From contig NZ_RHPJ01000001.1 of the NCBI RefSeq assembly GCF_004786095.1, forward strand, positions 496,001 to 560,000: a DNA stretch of 64,000 nucleotides. The letters are read 5' to 3'. Below are positions 27,327 through 35,911 of the stretch, in pieces (the first letter of the stretch is position 1; the number at the start of each line of letters is the position of its first letter). The position numbers and the translations under genes are program-made. This DNA is from Serinibacter arcticus (GTDB lineage Bacteria > Actinomycetota > Actinomycetes > Actinomycetales > Beutenbergiaceae). The notes below the pieces were generated by a model that saw only the letters and a program-made list of their open reading frames with translations, searched no databases and was not told the DNA's origin.

Positions 27327-28469
27327 CTACGCACCGGAAGCCTTGCTGGTCGTGCGGTCGGGGCCGTCTGGGAGGTTCGGGTCGTTCGGCAGGTACCGGA
27401 GGAGCTCGATCTCCATGATGTCCTCGCACTCGGCCAGGGCAACAGGATCCGTCGCGGAGCTCGCCAGGGGAAGGGTGGAGGCGTCCACCGTGACGACCAC
27501 CACGTCGAAGCCGCCCTCGCCCGCGTCCTTCACCGCGAGCGGGAGGCCGGTGTCGGCGCGCAGGATCGCGATGGTGTCGGGGTAGGTCGCGAGGCGTTCG
27601 CCCCCGGACTCCACGGCCATGTACTCGTTGAGGTAGGGCACTGTGACGTCGCCGACGCGGAACGTGCCGTGGTCCCAGCCACCCCGCGTGACGGTCGGCG
27701 TCGCGAGCTCGAGCGGGCCCCTCGCCAGCACGCGACCGCCGGTCTCGCGCAGCACCGCCTCGACGACGGCGGCACCCGTGTTCCGGCGTCGTGAGTCCAG
27801 CTCGGCGGCCATGGCGGCGCCGAGGTCGAGCGCGAGCGAGATGGCGCCGATCGCGGCGTGCTGCTTGACCCAGTCCAGCTCGACGACGTTGCGCGCCGAG
27901 GCGATGAACCCGCCCGTCCGGACCGAGATGTCGCGCAGCACGTCGTCGCACGTGGTGACGAGTCCGGTGTTGACCGAGAGGAAGTGACCGTGGAGCGCGC
28001 GGTTGCCGCCGGAGACCACCTGCGTCGTCGTGTAGCCGGGACGCGTGGTGAGCCCGAGCGAGCCCAGCTTGCCCGTGGGGTGCGCGCGGACGTCGCCGGC
28101 GGCGTCGAGCACCTTGACGCCGAGCAGCGAGGACTGGATCCAGCCGTTGACGGTGGTGGAGTAGCCGTTCTGACCGGTCATGACGGCCGCGATGGGGTGC
28201 TCGGACAGCCGCATCAGCTCGCGCAGGGCGTCGACGTAGTCGACGGGGCGGATCTCCCAGTTCGCCGCGGCGGGTGCGCCGATCGCGGCGACGGTCGCCA
28301 CCCAGGCGTCGGCGGGCAGCTCGTCCACCGTCGCGAGCACCGGCGTGCTCACGCTCGTGGCCAGGCCGCCCATGAGGACGCCGTGGTGCTCCCAGCCGCC
28401 CCCGCCGCAGGCGAAGACCCCGCCGCCCAGGACGGCGTTCCTGGCGTCCGTCGCCGTCAAGTCACGCAT
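27327..28469 (-). CDS. DUF917 / S-methyl-thiohydantoin desulfurase family protein
   Basis: 380 residues matching the DUF917 family along its full length: the N-terminal GGGVFACGGGGWEHHG glycine cluster (family form LGTGGGG), AAIGAPAAANWEIRP, a central SVNTG turn and an acidic C-terminal Gly-Gly-Asp-type region (GEGGFDVVVVTVDAS). Members have been linked to desulfurisation of S-methyl thiohydantoins in thiohistidine breakdown and occur beside hydantoinases. Here it would remove sulfur from the thiohydantoin propionate made by the urocanase homologue, leaving hydantoin-5-propionate. ATG overlaps the urocanase stop by 8 bp. Specificity for thio versus S-methyl substrate cannot be told. Confidence 0.78.
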   Translation of the reverse strand: MRDLTATDARNAVLGGGVFACGGGGWEHHGVLMGGLATSVSTPVLATVDELPADAWVATVAAIGAPAAANWEIRPVDYVDALRELMRLSEHPIAAVMTGQNGYSTTVNGWIQSSLLGVKVLDAAGDVRAHPTGKLGSLGLTTRPGYTTTQVVSGGNRALHGHFLSVNTGLVTTCDDVLRDISVRTGGFIASARNVVELDWVKQHAAIGAISLALDLGAAMAAELDSRRRNTGAAVVEAVLRETGGRVLARGPLELATPTVTRGGWDHGTFRVGDVTVPYLNEYMAVESGGERLATYPDTIAILRADTGLPLAVKDAGEGGFDVVVVTVDASTLPLASSATDPVALAECEDIMEIELLRYLPNDPNLPDGPDRTTSKASGA

Positions 28470-30279
28470 CGCGCTCTCCCTCGTTCCTTCCGAACCATGC
28501 CACGGGGGCCTGACACGTCTCGCCCCCGGCCGCCGCGGACGCCGCCGCCTCGGGGTAGCCGGCCTGCGCGTGCCGCAGCACGCCGAGCCCGCTGTCGCCG
28601 TCCAGCGCCCTGGTCAGACGCTGCGCCGTGGAGGCCGCGCCGTCGGCCACGATCGAGACACCGGTCGACTGCATCCAGCCGGCGTAGCCGCCCCCGCCGG
28701 AGTGGATCGCCACGAGGTCCGCCCCGGTGGCGGACAGCACCATCGCGTCCAGCAGGGGCCAGTCGGTGACGCCGTCGGAGCGGTCGCGCATGCCCTCGGT
28801 GCCGATGCGCGGGTGCGTCATCCCGGCGGAGTCGAGGTGGTCGCGCGAGAACAGCACGGGCGCCGTGAGCTCACCGCTCGCGACGAGCTCGTTGACGCGG
28901 ACGGCGATCGCCGACCGCTCCCCCAGCCCCAGCCAGCACGAGCGTGCGGGGAGCCCCTGCTCGGGCACGTGCTGCCGCGCGAGGGCGATCCAGGCGGCGA
29001 TCTCGGGGCGCTGCGGGAAGAGGGCGGAGACCTCGGCGTCGATCCGGTCGAGGTCGCGCGCATCCCCCGACAGCGCCACCCAGCGGAACGGACCGATGCC
29101 CCGCGCGAACAGCGGACGCAGGTAGCCCTCCATGAAGCCGGGGATGCTCAGGATGCGGCGCTCGGCCGACTCGCGGCTCTCCCGACCGACCGGCACCGTG
29201 TCGTCGAGCGACGCGATCGCCTGCACCCGCAGGTTGTTGCCGTTCTCGAACACCACCGCGCCCGCCCGGGCGAGGGCGAGCATCGCCTCGACCTGGCGCG
29301 CGATCGACGCGCGGGCGTCGCGCTCCACGCGCTGCGGGTCGCTCTCGCGCGTCGCCGCCCAGGACTCCAGCGAGTAGCCGACCGGCAGGTAGCCGAATCG
29401 CACGTCGTGCGCTGCGGTCTGGTCCGTCACGACGTCGGGCACGAGCCCGCGCTCGGCCACGGCCGGGAACGTCTCGGCCGCGTTCCCGAGCAACCCGACG
29501 GCGATCACCTCCCCCGCGTCCAGCGCGTGGTGCAGGGCCGCGAGCGCGCTCTCGAGGTCCTCGGCGACGACGTCGAGCCCGCCCGCCGAGCGCAGCCGCT
29601 CGATCTTGACCGGATCCGCCTCGACCGTGAGCGAGGACAGCCCCAGGATGGCGGCGCTGATCGGCTGCGACGAACCCATGCCGCCCATGCCGGCCGTCAG
29701 CATCCAGCGTCCGCGCAGGTGCTCGGGCGTCCGGCCGCCGAAGTGGCGCGCGGCGACGGCGCCGAGCAGCTCGTACGTCCCGGCCAGGACACCCTGCCGC
29801 CCGATGTACTGCCAGGCGGCGGCGGTCAACCCGCCCCAGATGGTCTGCCCGGCCGCGAACCGGTCGTAGAAGCGGTCGGCGGTGGCCCAGTTGCCCACGG
29901 TGTTGTTGACGGCGGACAGCACGAGGGGCGCGCCGTCGTGCGTGGGGAGGGTGCCGACGGGGATTCCCGACTGGAGGACGAGGGTGTCGGCGACGTCGAG
30001 CTCGAGGAGCGCGGTGGCGATGCGAGCCGCGGCGTCCCAGTCCCTGGCGGCCTTGCCGATGGCGGCGTACACGACCAGGTCCTGCGGCCGCTCGCCGACC
30101 TCGAGGACGTTCTCGAACATGCGCAGCAGACCCTCGGCGCGCCAGCTGCGTGCACGCAGCTCGGTCCCGCGGTGAGCACGCAGCGGTTCGGCGCCGCGCG
30201 CGAGGATCGGACTGAGCGCAGTCACCGGGCGCCCCTGTCGAGCACGGGTGGGCCCGTGTCCGGGCGCGCGCGCACGCAT
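28462..30279 (-). CDS. Urocanase homologue, probable thiourocanate hydratase
   Basis: 605 residues from ATG 30279 (GGGGACGG upstream); GTG 30225 is an alternative. Urocanase core is clear: VVYAAIGKAARDW, VLQSGIPVGTLPTH, NAD-binding GMGGMGSSQP (198-206), VTDQTAAHDVRFGYLPVGY, Cys448 in GLPARSCWLGLG. It diverges in otherwise near-invariant stretches: the usual YGQMTAGSWIYIG reads WGGLTAAAWQYIG, DYGNNIR reads ENGNNLR and LHHGGGVGMGFSQH reads IHSGGGGYAGWMQS. Loss of these substrate-pocket residues, with no hutI or hutG nearby, argues against ordinary urocanate and for a modified (2-thio) imidazole. NAD+ acts as electrophile in the family. Confidence 0.78.
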   Translation of the reverse strand: MRARAPGHGPTRARQGRPVTALSPILARGAEPLRAHRGTELRARSWRAEGLLRMFENVLEVGERPQDLVVYAAIGKAARDWDAAARIATALLELDVADTLVLQSGIPVGTLPTHDGAPLVLSAVNNTVGNWATADRFYDRFAAGQTIWGGLTAAAWQYIGRQGVLAGTYELLGAVAARHFGGRTPEHLRGRWMLTAGMGGMGSSQPISAAILGLSSLTVEADPVKIERLRSAGGLDVVAEDLESALAALHHALDAGEVIAVGLLGNAAETFPAVAERGLVPDVVTDQTAAHDVRFGYLPVGYSLESWAATRESDPQRVERDARASIARQVEAMLALARAGAVVFENGNNLRVQAIASLDDTVPVGRESRESAERRILSIPGFMEGYLRPLFARGIGPFRWVALSGDARDLDRIDAEVSALFPQRPEIAAWIALARQHVPEQGLPARSCWLGLGERSAIAVRVNELVASGELTAPVLFSRDHLDSAGMTHPRIGTEGMRDRSDGVTDWPLLDAMVLSATGADLVAIHSGGGGYAGWMQSTGVSIVADGAASTAQRLTRALDGDSGLGVLRHAQAGYPEAAASAAAGGETCQAPVAWFGRNEGERDA

Positions 30280-30364
30280 CGTTCCGTCCCCATGCCAGCA
30301 GCGTGGCCCCGGCGGACGGCGTCCACCAACCCGCGCGCGGCCGTCTCAGCATCCGGTCCCGCGC

Positions 30365-31768
30365 TCACAGCACCTCACCCCGTCCGTCGGTGGACGACAG
30401 ACCGACGCCCGCGTCCCAGACAACCGTCCCGCGTGCGATCGTGGCGGTGACGACGACACCCGGCCGCACGCCGTCGTACGGCGACCAGCCGGCGCGCGAG
30501 TGCAGGCGACGCTCGTCGATCCGCGCGTCCGGATCGGTCCGGAGCACGGCGATGTCAGCGTCCTTGCCGACCTCGATCGACCCCTTGCGCCCCTCGAGCC
30601 CGTAGCGCCGCGCCGGACCGATGGTCAACGCCTCGAGCGCGCGCGTGAAGACCTCCTCGCCCCTCGCCAGCGCCCCACCGAGCGTCACGGCAGCCATCGT
30701 CTCGACGCCGGGGGCGCCGGAGCGGTTCGCCAGGATCGAGTCGTGGTCCTTGAGCTCCGCGGGCCACGGTGCATGGTCGCTCGAGATGACCGGCACCCGC
30801 CCGGCCGCGATGCGTGACCAGAGGCCCTCGCGATCGGCCCCCTCGCGCAGCGGGGGGTTGATCTTGAGACGACCGCGCCGGGTCTCGAGGTCGGCGCTGG
30901 TGAAGGTCAGGTAGTGCGGGCAGGTCTCGAACGTGACGTCGGCGCCCTGGTCGCGGTACCAGAGCGCGAGGTCCACGCTGCGGGGAAGGGACAGGTGGCA
31001 CAGGTGCAGCGCGCTGCCGGAGGTCGCCGCGATCTCCATCGCGGTCAGGACGCCGAGCGCCTCCGCGACCGGCGGCCTGCTGCGGGTGTGGGCGTGGACG
31101 TCGGTCGAGCCGGCCTCCTCGACCAGGAGCGCCTTGATGATCTCGTTGTTCTCCGCGTGCGCGCACAGCGTGCGTCCGGTCGCCCCGACGGCGGCGCTGA
31201 CGTTCAGCAGGTCGCGGTCGTCGATCCGGGGGAAGCGGACCGGGTCGGTGTCGAACAGGCTCACCTTGAACCCGCGGGCACCGGCGTGCGCCAGCGCCTC
31301 CGCGCGACGCCAGCCTCCCCTGGGCTCGATCGTGCCCAGGAGGGCGACGTCGACGTGCGCCTCGCGATCGGCGAGCTCCTGCTTGGCCCGCAGCCGATCG
31401 ACGGTGTTGACGGGCCCGGTCGCGTCGAACGGCATCTCCACGATCGTCGTGACCCCGCCGGCCGCCGCGCTCCGGGTGGCGGCACGGATGCCCTCGTGCG
31501 CGTGGCTGAGGGAGTGCACGTGGGCGTCGACGATCCCCGGGATCACGCGGTCCTCGCCGACGTCGATCCGCCGGGCCCCGCTCCTGTCCTCGGCGGAGGT
31601 GGCGGTCACCCGGACGATCCGCTCGCCCTCGATCCAGACCTCGCCGCGCCGCCAGGTACCCCCCAGGAGCAGCCTGCCCGCGACGACCAGGGTGGGGCGG
31701 AGCGGCTGACCGACGGCGTCGCCCGGGTGCGCACCGGACGCCGTCGCGTCGTCGTCGGGTCCAGTCAC
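30365..31768 (-). CDS. Hydantoinase/allantoinase-family amidohydrolase
   Basis: 467 residues from GTG 31768, which has AGGAGG four bases upstream; the frame could begin 21 nt earlier at GTG 31789. Binuclear amidohydrolase ligands: His83 and His85 (DAHVHSLSH), probable carbamylated Lys168 (GARGFKVS), His204 (LCAHAEN), His258 (LHLCHLS), Asp331 (SSDHAPW). ETCPHYLTF is typical of the dihydroorotase/allantoinase/hydantoinase group. It would open a 5-substituted hydantoin (hydantoin-5-propionate in the proposed pathway) to the N-carbamoyl amino acid, which the M20 enzyme at the operon's other end then hydrolyses. It is the first gene of the operon. Confidence 0.85.
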   Translation of the reverse strand: MTGPDDDATASGAHPGDAVGQPLRPTLVVAGRLLLGGTWRRGEVWIEGERIVRVTATSAEDRSGARRIDVGEDRVIPGIVDAHVHSLSHAHEGIRAATRSAAAGGVTTIVEMPFDATGPVNTVDRLRAKQELADREAHVDVALLGTIEPRGGWRRAEALAHAGARGFKVSLFDTDPVRFPRIDDRDLLNVSAAVGATGRTLCAHAENNEIIKALLVEEAGSTDVHAHTRSRPPVAEALGVLTAMEIAATSGSALHLCHLSLPRSVDLALWYRDQGADVTFETCPHYLTFTSADLETRRGRLKINPPLREGADREGLWSRIAAGRVPVISSDHAPWPAELKDHDSILANRSGAPGVETMAAVTLGGALARGEEVFTRALEALTIGPARRYGLEGRKGSIEVGKDADIAVLRTDPDARIDERRLHSRAGWSPYDGVRPGVVVTATIARGTVVWDAGVGLSSTDGRGEVL

Positions 31769-31869
31769 GCCGCCTCCTCGGTCTGGCACGGATCGGTGTC
31801 CGAGGGTACGTCGAGCCTCGTCGCGGGCCTAGGCACCCGGCCTACCGCGTCCCGAGCACCCTGCTACGG

Positions 31870-31890
31870 TTGACACAACAGTTGAGACAA
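31870..31890. promoter_or_regulatory. 21-bp operator-like palindrome before membrane protein/GntR pair
   Basis: TTGACACAACAGTTGAGACAA: 16 of 21 positions agree with its own reverse complement, and it also reads as two TTGASAMAA direct half-repeats. It ends 11 bp before the ATG at 31902 and overlaps the AAAGGGG ribosome-binding region, so a bound repressor would block expression. Natural candidate ligand-binding protein: the GntR product encoded at 32789. Confidence 0.55.
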
Positions 31891-31901
31891 AGGGGTGTCG
31901 C

Positions 31902-32762
31902 ATGGACTGGTGGACCTGGCCGTTCCTCATGGCGGGGATCTGTCTCGCGCGCCTGTTCCGGACACGGGAGTCGATGGTCCTGGGTGAGGTGCAACGGATC
32001 TCCCACCGCTGGCGCCTGCCTCTGACGTGGACGGCCCACGTCGATGCCGTTCGCCGGACGCGGAGCATCGCCCGTGGCGACGCGATCGGCGCCGTCGTCG
32101 GATCGGGGCTGGGCCTCCTCGTCGGTTGGATCACGCGGTCCACCGGTTATCCCTACGGCGCGATCGTCGGACTCTGGCTCGGCATGACTCTCGGAACGGC
32201 CGCCGCTGCAGCTGCCCAGGTGCCGTCGGCCCCGCCGGGCCCACGGGTCACGCATGCGCGGGCACTCAGCGTCGACGACTTCGCCCCGCGCTGGCTGACG
32301 GTCGTGACGTGGACCGCCCCGGTTCTCGCCGTGGCGGCGGTGGCGGCCGCGTCCCTGGTGCGCGAGGAACCGTGGGCCGCGCGCGACAGTCTCGCCGGCG
32401 CGATCGTCCTCATGACGGCGGCACTGCTCGGCCTGGCCGGATTCTCTCTCGTCTCCGCCCGCGCGATCCGAGCGCCCCGCCTCGCGCGGACGGACCTGGA
32501 GCTGGCGTGGCAGGACGGCTTCGTCGGCCGATCCGTCATCGAGGCCTCGGCCGTCACCGCTGTCGCCAGCCTGGGGGCGGTGGTGCTCGCGCTCTTCCCC
32601 GCGACCGCGGCCAGCGGGGTGCCGCTGCTGATCGCCGTCACCGCACTCGCCGTCGTCGCGCTGTGGCCCCGCCCGCAGCAGACCTTCCGCCGTCGGCTGT
32701 GGAACGATCGTGTCTTCGAGCTGACGCCGGAGGATCTCGAGGCCGCACCCGGCCGATCCTGA
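31902..32762 (+). CDS. Multi-pass membrane protein of unknown function, linked to GntR gene
   Basis: 286 residues, ATG start with AAAGGGG seven bases upstream. Hydrophobic segments at about residues 3-17, 60-78, 82-105, 135-150, 165-185 and two near 220-260 suggest six or seven helices with basic cytoplasmic loops. No motif recognised. Its position before a YtrA-type GntR gene, 26 bp away, parallels many Gram-positive GntR/membrane-protein modules that respond to envelope stress, but here there is no ABC ATPase. Base composition and codon use resemble neighbours. Confidence 0.7.
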   Translation: MDWWTWPFLMAGICLARLFRTRESMVLGEVQRISHRWRLPLTWTAHVDAVRRTRSIARGDAIGAVVGSGLGLLVGWITRSTGYPYGAIVGLWLGMTLGTAAAAAAQVPSAPPGPRVTHARALSVDDFAPRWLTVVTWTAPVLAVAAVAAASLVREEPWAARDSLAGAIVLMTAALLGLAGFSLVSARAIRAPRLARTDLELAWQDGFVGRSVIEASAVTAVASLGAVVLALFPATAASGVPLLIAVTALAVVALWPRPQQTFRRRLWNDRVFELTPEDLEAAPGRS

Positions 32763-32788
32763 GCGCCGGCCGCAGGAGAGGCCCCAGC

Positions 32789-33154
32789 ATGACCGCAGCG
32801 ATCCGGATCGACCCCGGCTCCGCCGTCGCACCCTTCGAGCAGATCCGTGCGCAGTACGCCGCGGCGATCGACGACGGCGACCTCGCTCCCGGCGCCCGGC
32901 TCCCGACCGTGCGTCGGCTCGCCCAGGACCTCGGCCTGGCCGTGAACACGGTCGCGCGGGCCTACCGCGAGCTGGAGTCGGAGGGACGGGTCGAGACCCG
33001 CGGACGCGCCGGCACGGTCGTGGCCTCCCCCGCCAGCGACGCCGCTCGCTCCGAGCTGGCGGCCCACGCGTCGGCGTACCTCGCGCACGCGCGGCGCCTC
33101 GGCGTCGGGCTGGAGGAGTCCGTCACCGTCCTGCGCGACGCCGCCCACGCCTGA
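32789..33154 (+). CDS. GntR family regulator, YtrA subfamily
   Basis: 121 residues. N-terminal winged helix (about 10-75): PFEQIRAQYAAAIDDGDLAP, LPTVRRLAQDLGLAVNTVARAYRELE, EGRVETRGRAGTVV. The C-terminal 45 residues form only a short helical dimerisation segment, the mark of the YtrA subfamily, which has no large effector domain. Ribosome site AGGAGAGG precedes the ATG. Cotranscribed with the membrane protein and likely self-regulating through the palindrome at 31870-31890. Whether it also acts on the divergent catabolic operon, whose first start is 102 bp from the palindrome, is an open possibility. Confidence 0.88.
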   Translation: MTAAIRIDPGSAVAPFEQIRAQYAAAIDDGDLAPGARLPTVRRLAQDLGLAVNTVARAYRELESEGRVETRGRAGTVVASPASDAARSELAAHASAYLAHARRLGVGLEESVTVLRDAAHA

Positions 33155-33166
33155 GGCGGCGGTCGC

Positions 33167-34849
<1,683 letters not shown>

Positions 34850-34908
34850 TTACCCGCCTCGCTCGCCCCCTCTGATCGCCACAGGCTACCCAACCCGTGA
34901 ACCTTCCT

Positions 34909-34937
34909 TGAACCGCTCATGAATCGCTTGTAGTGTG
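34909..34937 (+). promoter_or_regulatory. Candidate whiB promoter
   Basis: TTGAAC (34909-34914), 17-bp spacer, TAGTGT (34932-34937), about 45 bp upstream of the WhiB ATG. The 266-bp guaB-whiB divergent region holds no gene. Confidence 0.55.
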
Positions 34938-34987
34938 ACCGGCGACACGACGGAGCTGCCGCGGCGCAGCACGACAAGGGGGCCTCC

Positions 34988-35278
34988 ATGGCTGAACTCT
35001 CGCGACTGCCCGGCCCCGTGATGGACCACTGGGAGTGGCAGTTCGACGGCGCGTGCCGCCAGGTGGAGCCCTCGACCTTCTTCCACCCCGAGGGTGAGCG
35101 CGGCTCGGCCCGCCGTCGTCGCAACGAGACCGCCAAGGCCGTGTGCGCCGCCTGTCCCGTGCTCGCGCAGTGCCGCAGCCACGCTCTCGCCGTCAAGGAG
35201 CCCTACGGCGTCTGGGGCGGCCTCTCGGAGGAGGAGCGCACGGCGCTGCTGGATCCGACGCTCCGTCGCGCCGGCTGA
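34988..35278 (+). CDS. WhiB-family iron-sulfur regulator (WhiB3/WhiD type)
   Basis: 96 residues. Four cluster-binding cysteines at 23, 53, 56 and 62 (GAC...VCAACPVLAQC) and the turn motif GVWGGLSEEER near the C-terminus. The segments STFFHPEGERG and CRSHALAVKEPYGVWGGLSE, and the N-terminal LPGPVMDHWEWQ, are much closer to the WhiB3/WhiD group than to WhiB1 or WhiB2. Members bind a 4Fe-4S cluster, sense redox state or nitric oxide and act with the primary sigma factor. AGGGGG lies six bases before the ATG. Monocistronic, followed by a terminator. Confidence 0.92.
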   Translation: MAELSRLPGPVMDHWEWQFDGACRQVEPSTFFHPEGERGSARRRRNETAKAVCAACPVLAQCRSHALAVKEPYGVWGGLSEEERTALLDPTLRRAG

Positions 35279-35303
35279 CCACAGGTTCCTCACCTGCACC
35301 CAT

Positions 35304-35342
35304 GACGAGGCCCCGGGCGGATGATCCGCCCGGGGCCTCGTC
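35304..35342. terminator. Bidirectional terminator whiB / groES
   Basis: 18-bp perfect stem (35304-35321 with 35325-35342), 3-nt loop, between convergent whiB and groES stops. Because it follows groES directly, no groEL is cotranscribed. Confidence 0.85.
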
Positions 35343-35355
35343 GTGCTGCTGGGAA

Positions 35356-35652
35356 CTACTTGGTGACGACCGCGAGAACGTCGCGGGCCGACAGGATCAG
35401 GTAGTCCTCGCCGGCGTACTTGACCTCGGTGCCGCCGTACTTGCTGTAGATGACGACGTCGCCCACGGCGACGTCGACCGGGATCCGGTTACCGGAGTCG
35501 TCGACCCGGCCGGGGCCCACGGAGACGACCTTGCCCTCCTGGGGCTTCTCCTTGGCGCTGTCCGGGAGAACCAGGCCGAAGGACGTGGTCTGCTCGGCCT
35601 CGAGCGTCTGAATGACGATCCGGTCCTCGAGCGGCTTGATGGAGACCGACAC
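35356..35652 (-). CDS. groES: Co-chaperonin GroES
   Basis: 98 residues, GTG start with GGGGAGG six bases upstream; a longer open frame upstream is not GroES-like. Lid of the GroEL cage: N-terminal [11 protein letters not shown], mobile loop [15 protein letters not shown]-terminal [19 protein letters not shown]. Transcription is expected to be heat-inducible through the CIRCE element 144 bp upstream of the start. Unusually for actinobacteria groEL does not follow; a terminator does. Confidence 0.97.
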   Translation of the reverse strand: MSVSIKPLEDRIVIQTLEAEQTTSFGLVLPDSAKEKPQEGKVVSVGPGRVDDSGNRIPVDVAVGDVVIYSKYGGTEVKYAGEDYLILSARDVLAVVTK

Positions 35653-35780
35653 GTCGGACCTCCCCTTCCGTAGTGAAAAGAACGGTGGTCGGTCGCTCCG
35701 GGCACCTCCACCCGCCGTCGCGGGGGTCGGGCGGTCGTGTCCGTCGAGACCGGCGCCGGGACCTGCCCGGTGCTGCCACC

Positions 35781-35810
35781 ACTGTAGGAAGCCGATTAGC
35801 ACTCGGTCAA
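35781..35810 (-). promoter_or_regulatory. Candidate groES promoter
   Basis: Minus strand TTGACC (35805-35810), 18-bp spacer, TACAGT (35781-35786). The -35 box lies inside the CIRCE spacer, so HrcA binding would exclude RNA polymerase. Confidence 0.65.
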
Positions 35811-35822
35811 GGCGAGTGCCAG
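35796..35822. promoter_or_regulatory. CIRCE element (HrcA operator)
   Basis: TTAGCACTC, 9-nt spacer, GAGTGCCAG, against the consensus TTAGCACTC-N9-GAGTGCTAA: 16 of 18 arm positions match. Implies an HrcA repressor encoded elsewhere. Confidence 0.9.
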
Positions 35823-35911
35823 CGGGTCGGGTCCGTGAGACGCCCGTCGCCCCCGCGGGGCCACCTCAACCCGATGTCGGGCCCGTCCGTGGGGTCTGGG
35901 AGGATCGGCCC

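Larger units (their letters stand above)
20719..31768 (-). other. Putative ergothioneine (betaine-thiol) uptake and catabolism operon
   Basis: Nine same-strand genes, from hydantoinase (31768) to M20 amidohydrolase (20719), with gaps of 86 bp or less and many 4-11 bp overlaps. Five enzymes correspond one-to-one to the known ergothioneine breakdown steps: ergothionase-like lyase (24607-26322), thiourocanate hydratase-like urocanase (28462-30279), DUF917 desulfurase (27327-28469), hydantoinase (30365-31768) and N-carbamoyl amino acid amidohydrolase (20719-22020). The other four encode a ProU/OpuC-type betaine importer. No regulator is inside the cluster; the closest is the GntR gene at 32789. 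Confidence 0.65.

Noticed and set aside
24607-31768. Annotation as a classical histidine utilisation (hut) operon
   Set aside because: The HAL homologue lacks the MIO triad, the urocanase pocket is changed, and no imidazolonepropionase or formimidoylglutamase is present; DUF917 and a betaine importer do not belong to hut.
20719-31768. Purine/allantoin degradation (allantoinase plus allantoate amidohydrolase)
   Set aside because: Both enzymes resemble allantoin-pathway families, but no urate, ureidoglycolate or glyoxylate genes are near, and the urocanase and lyase homologues would be unexplained.
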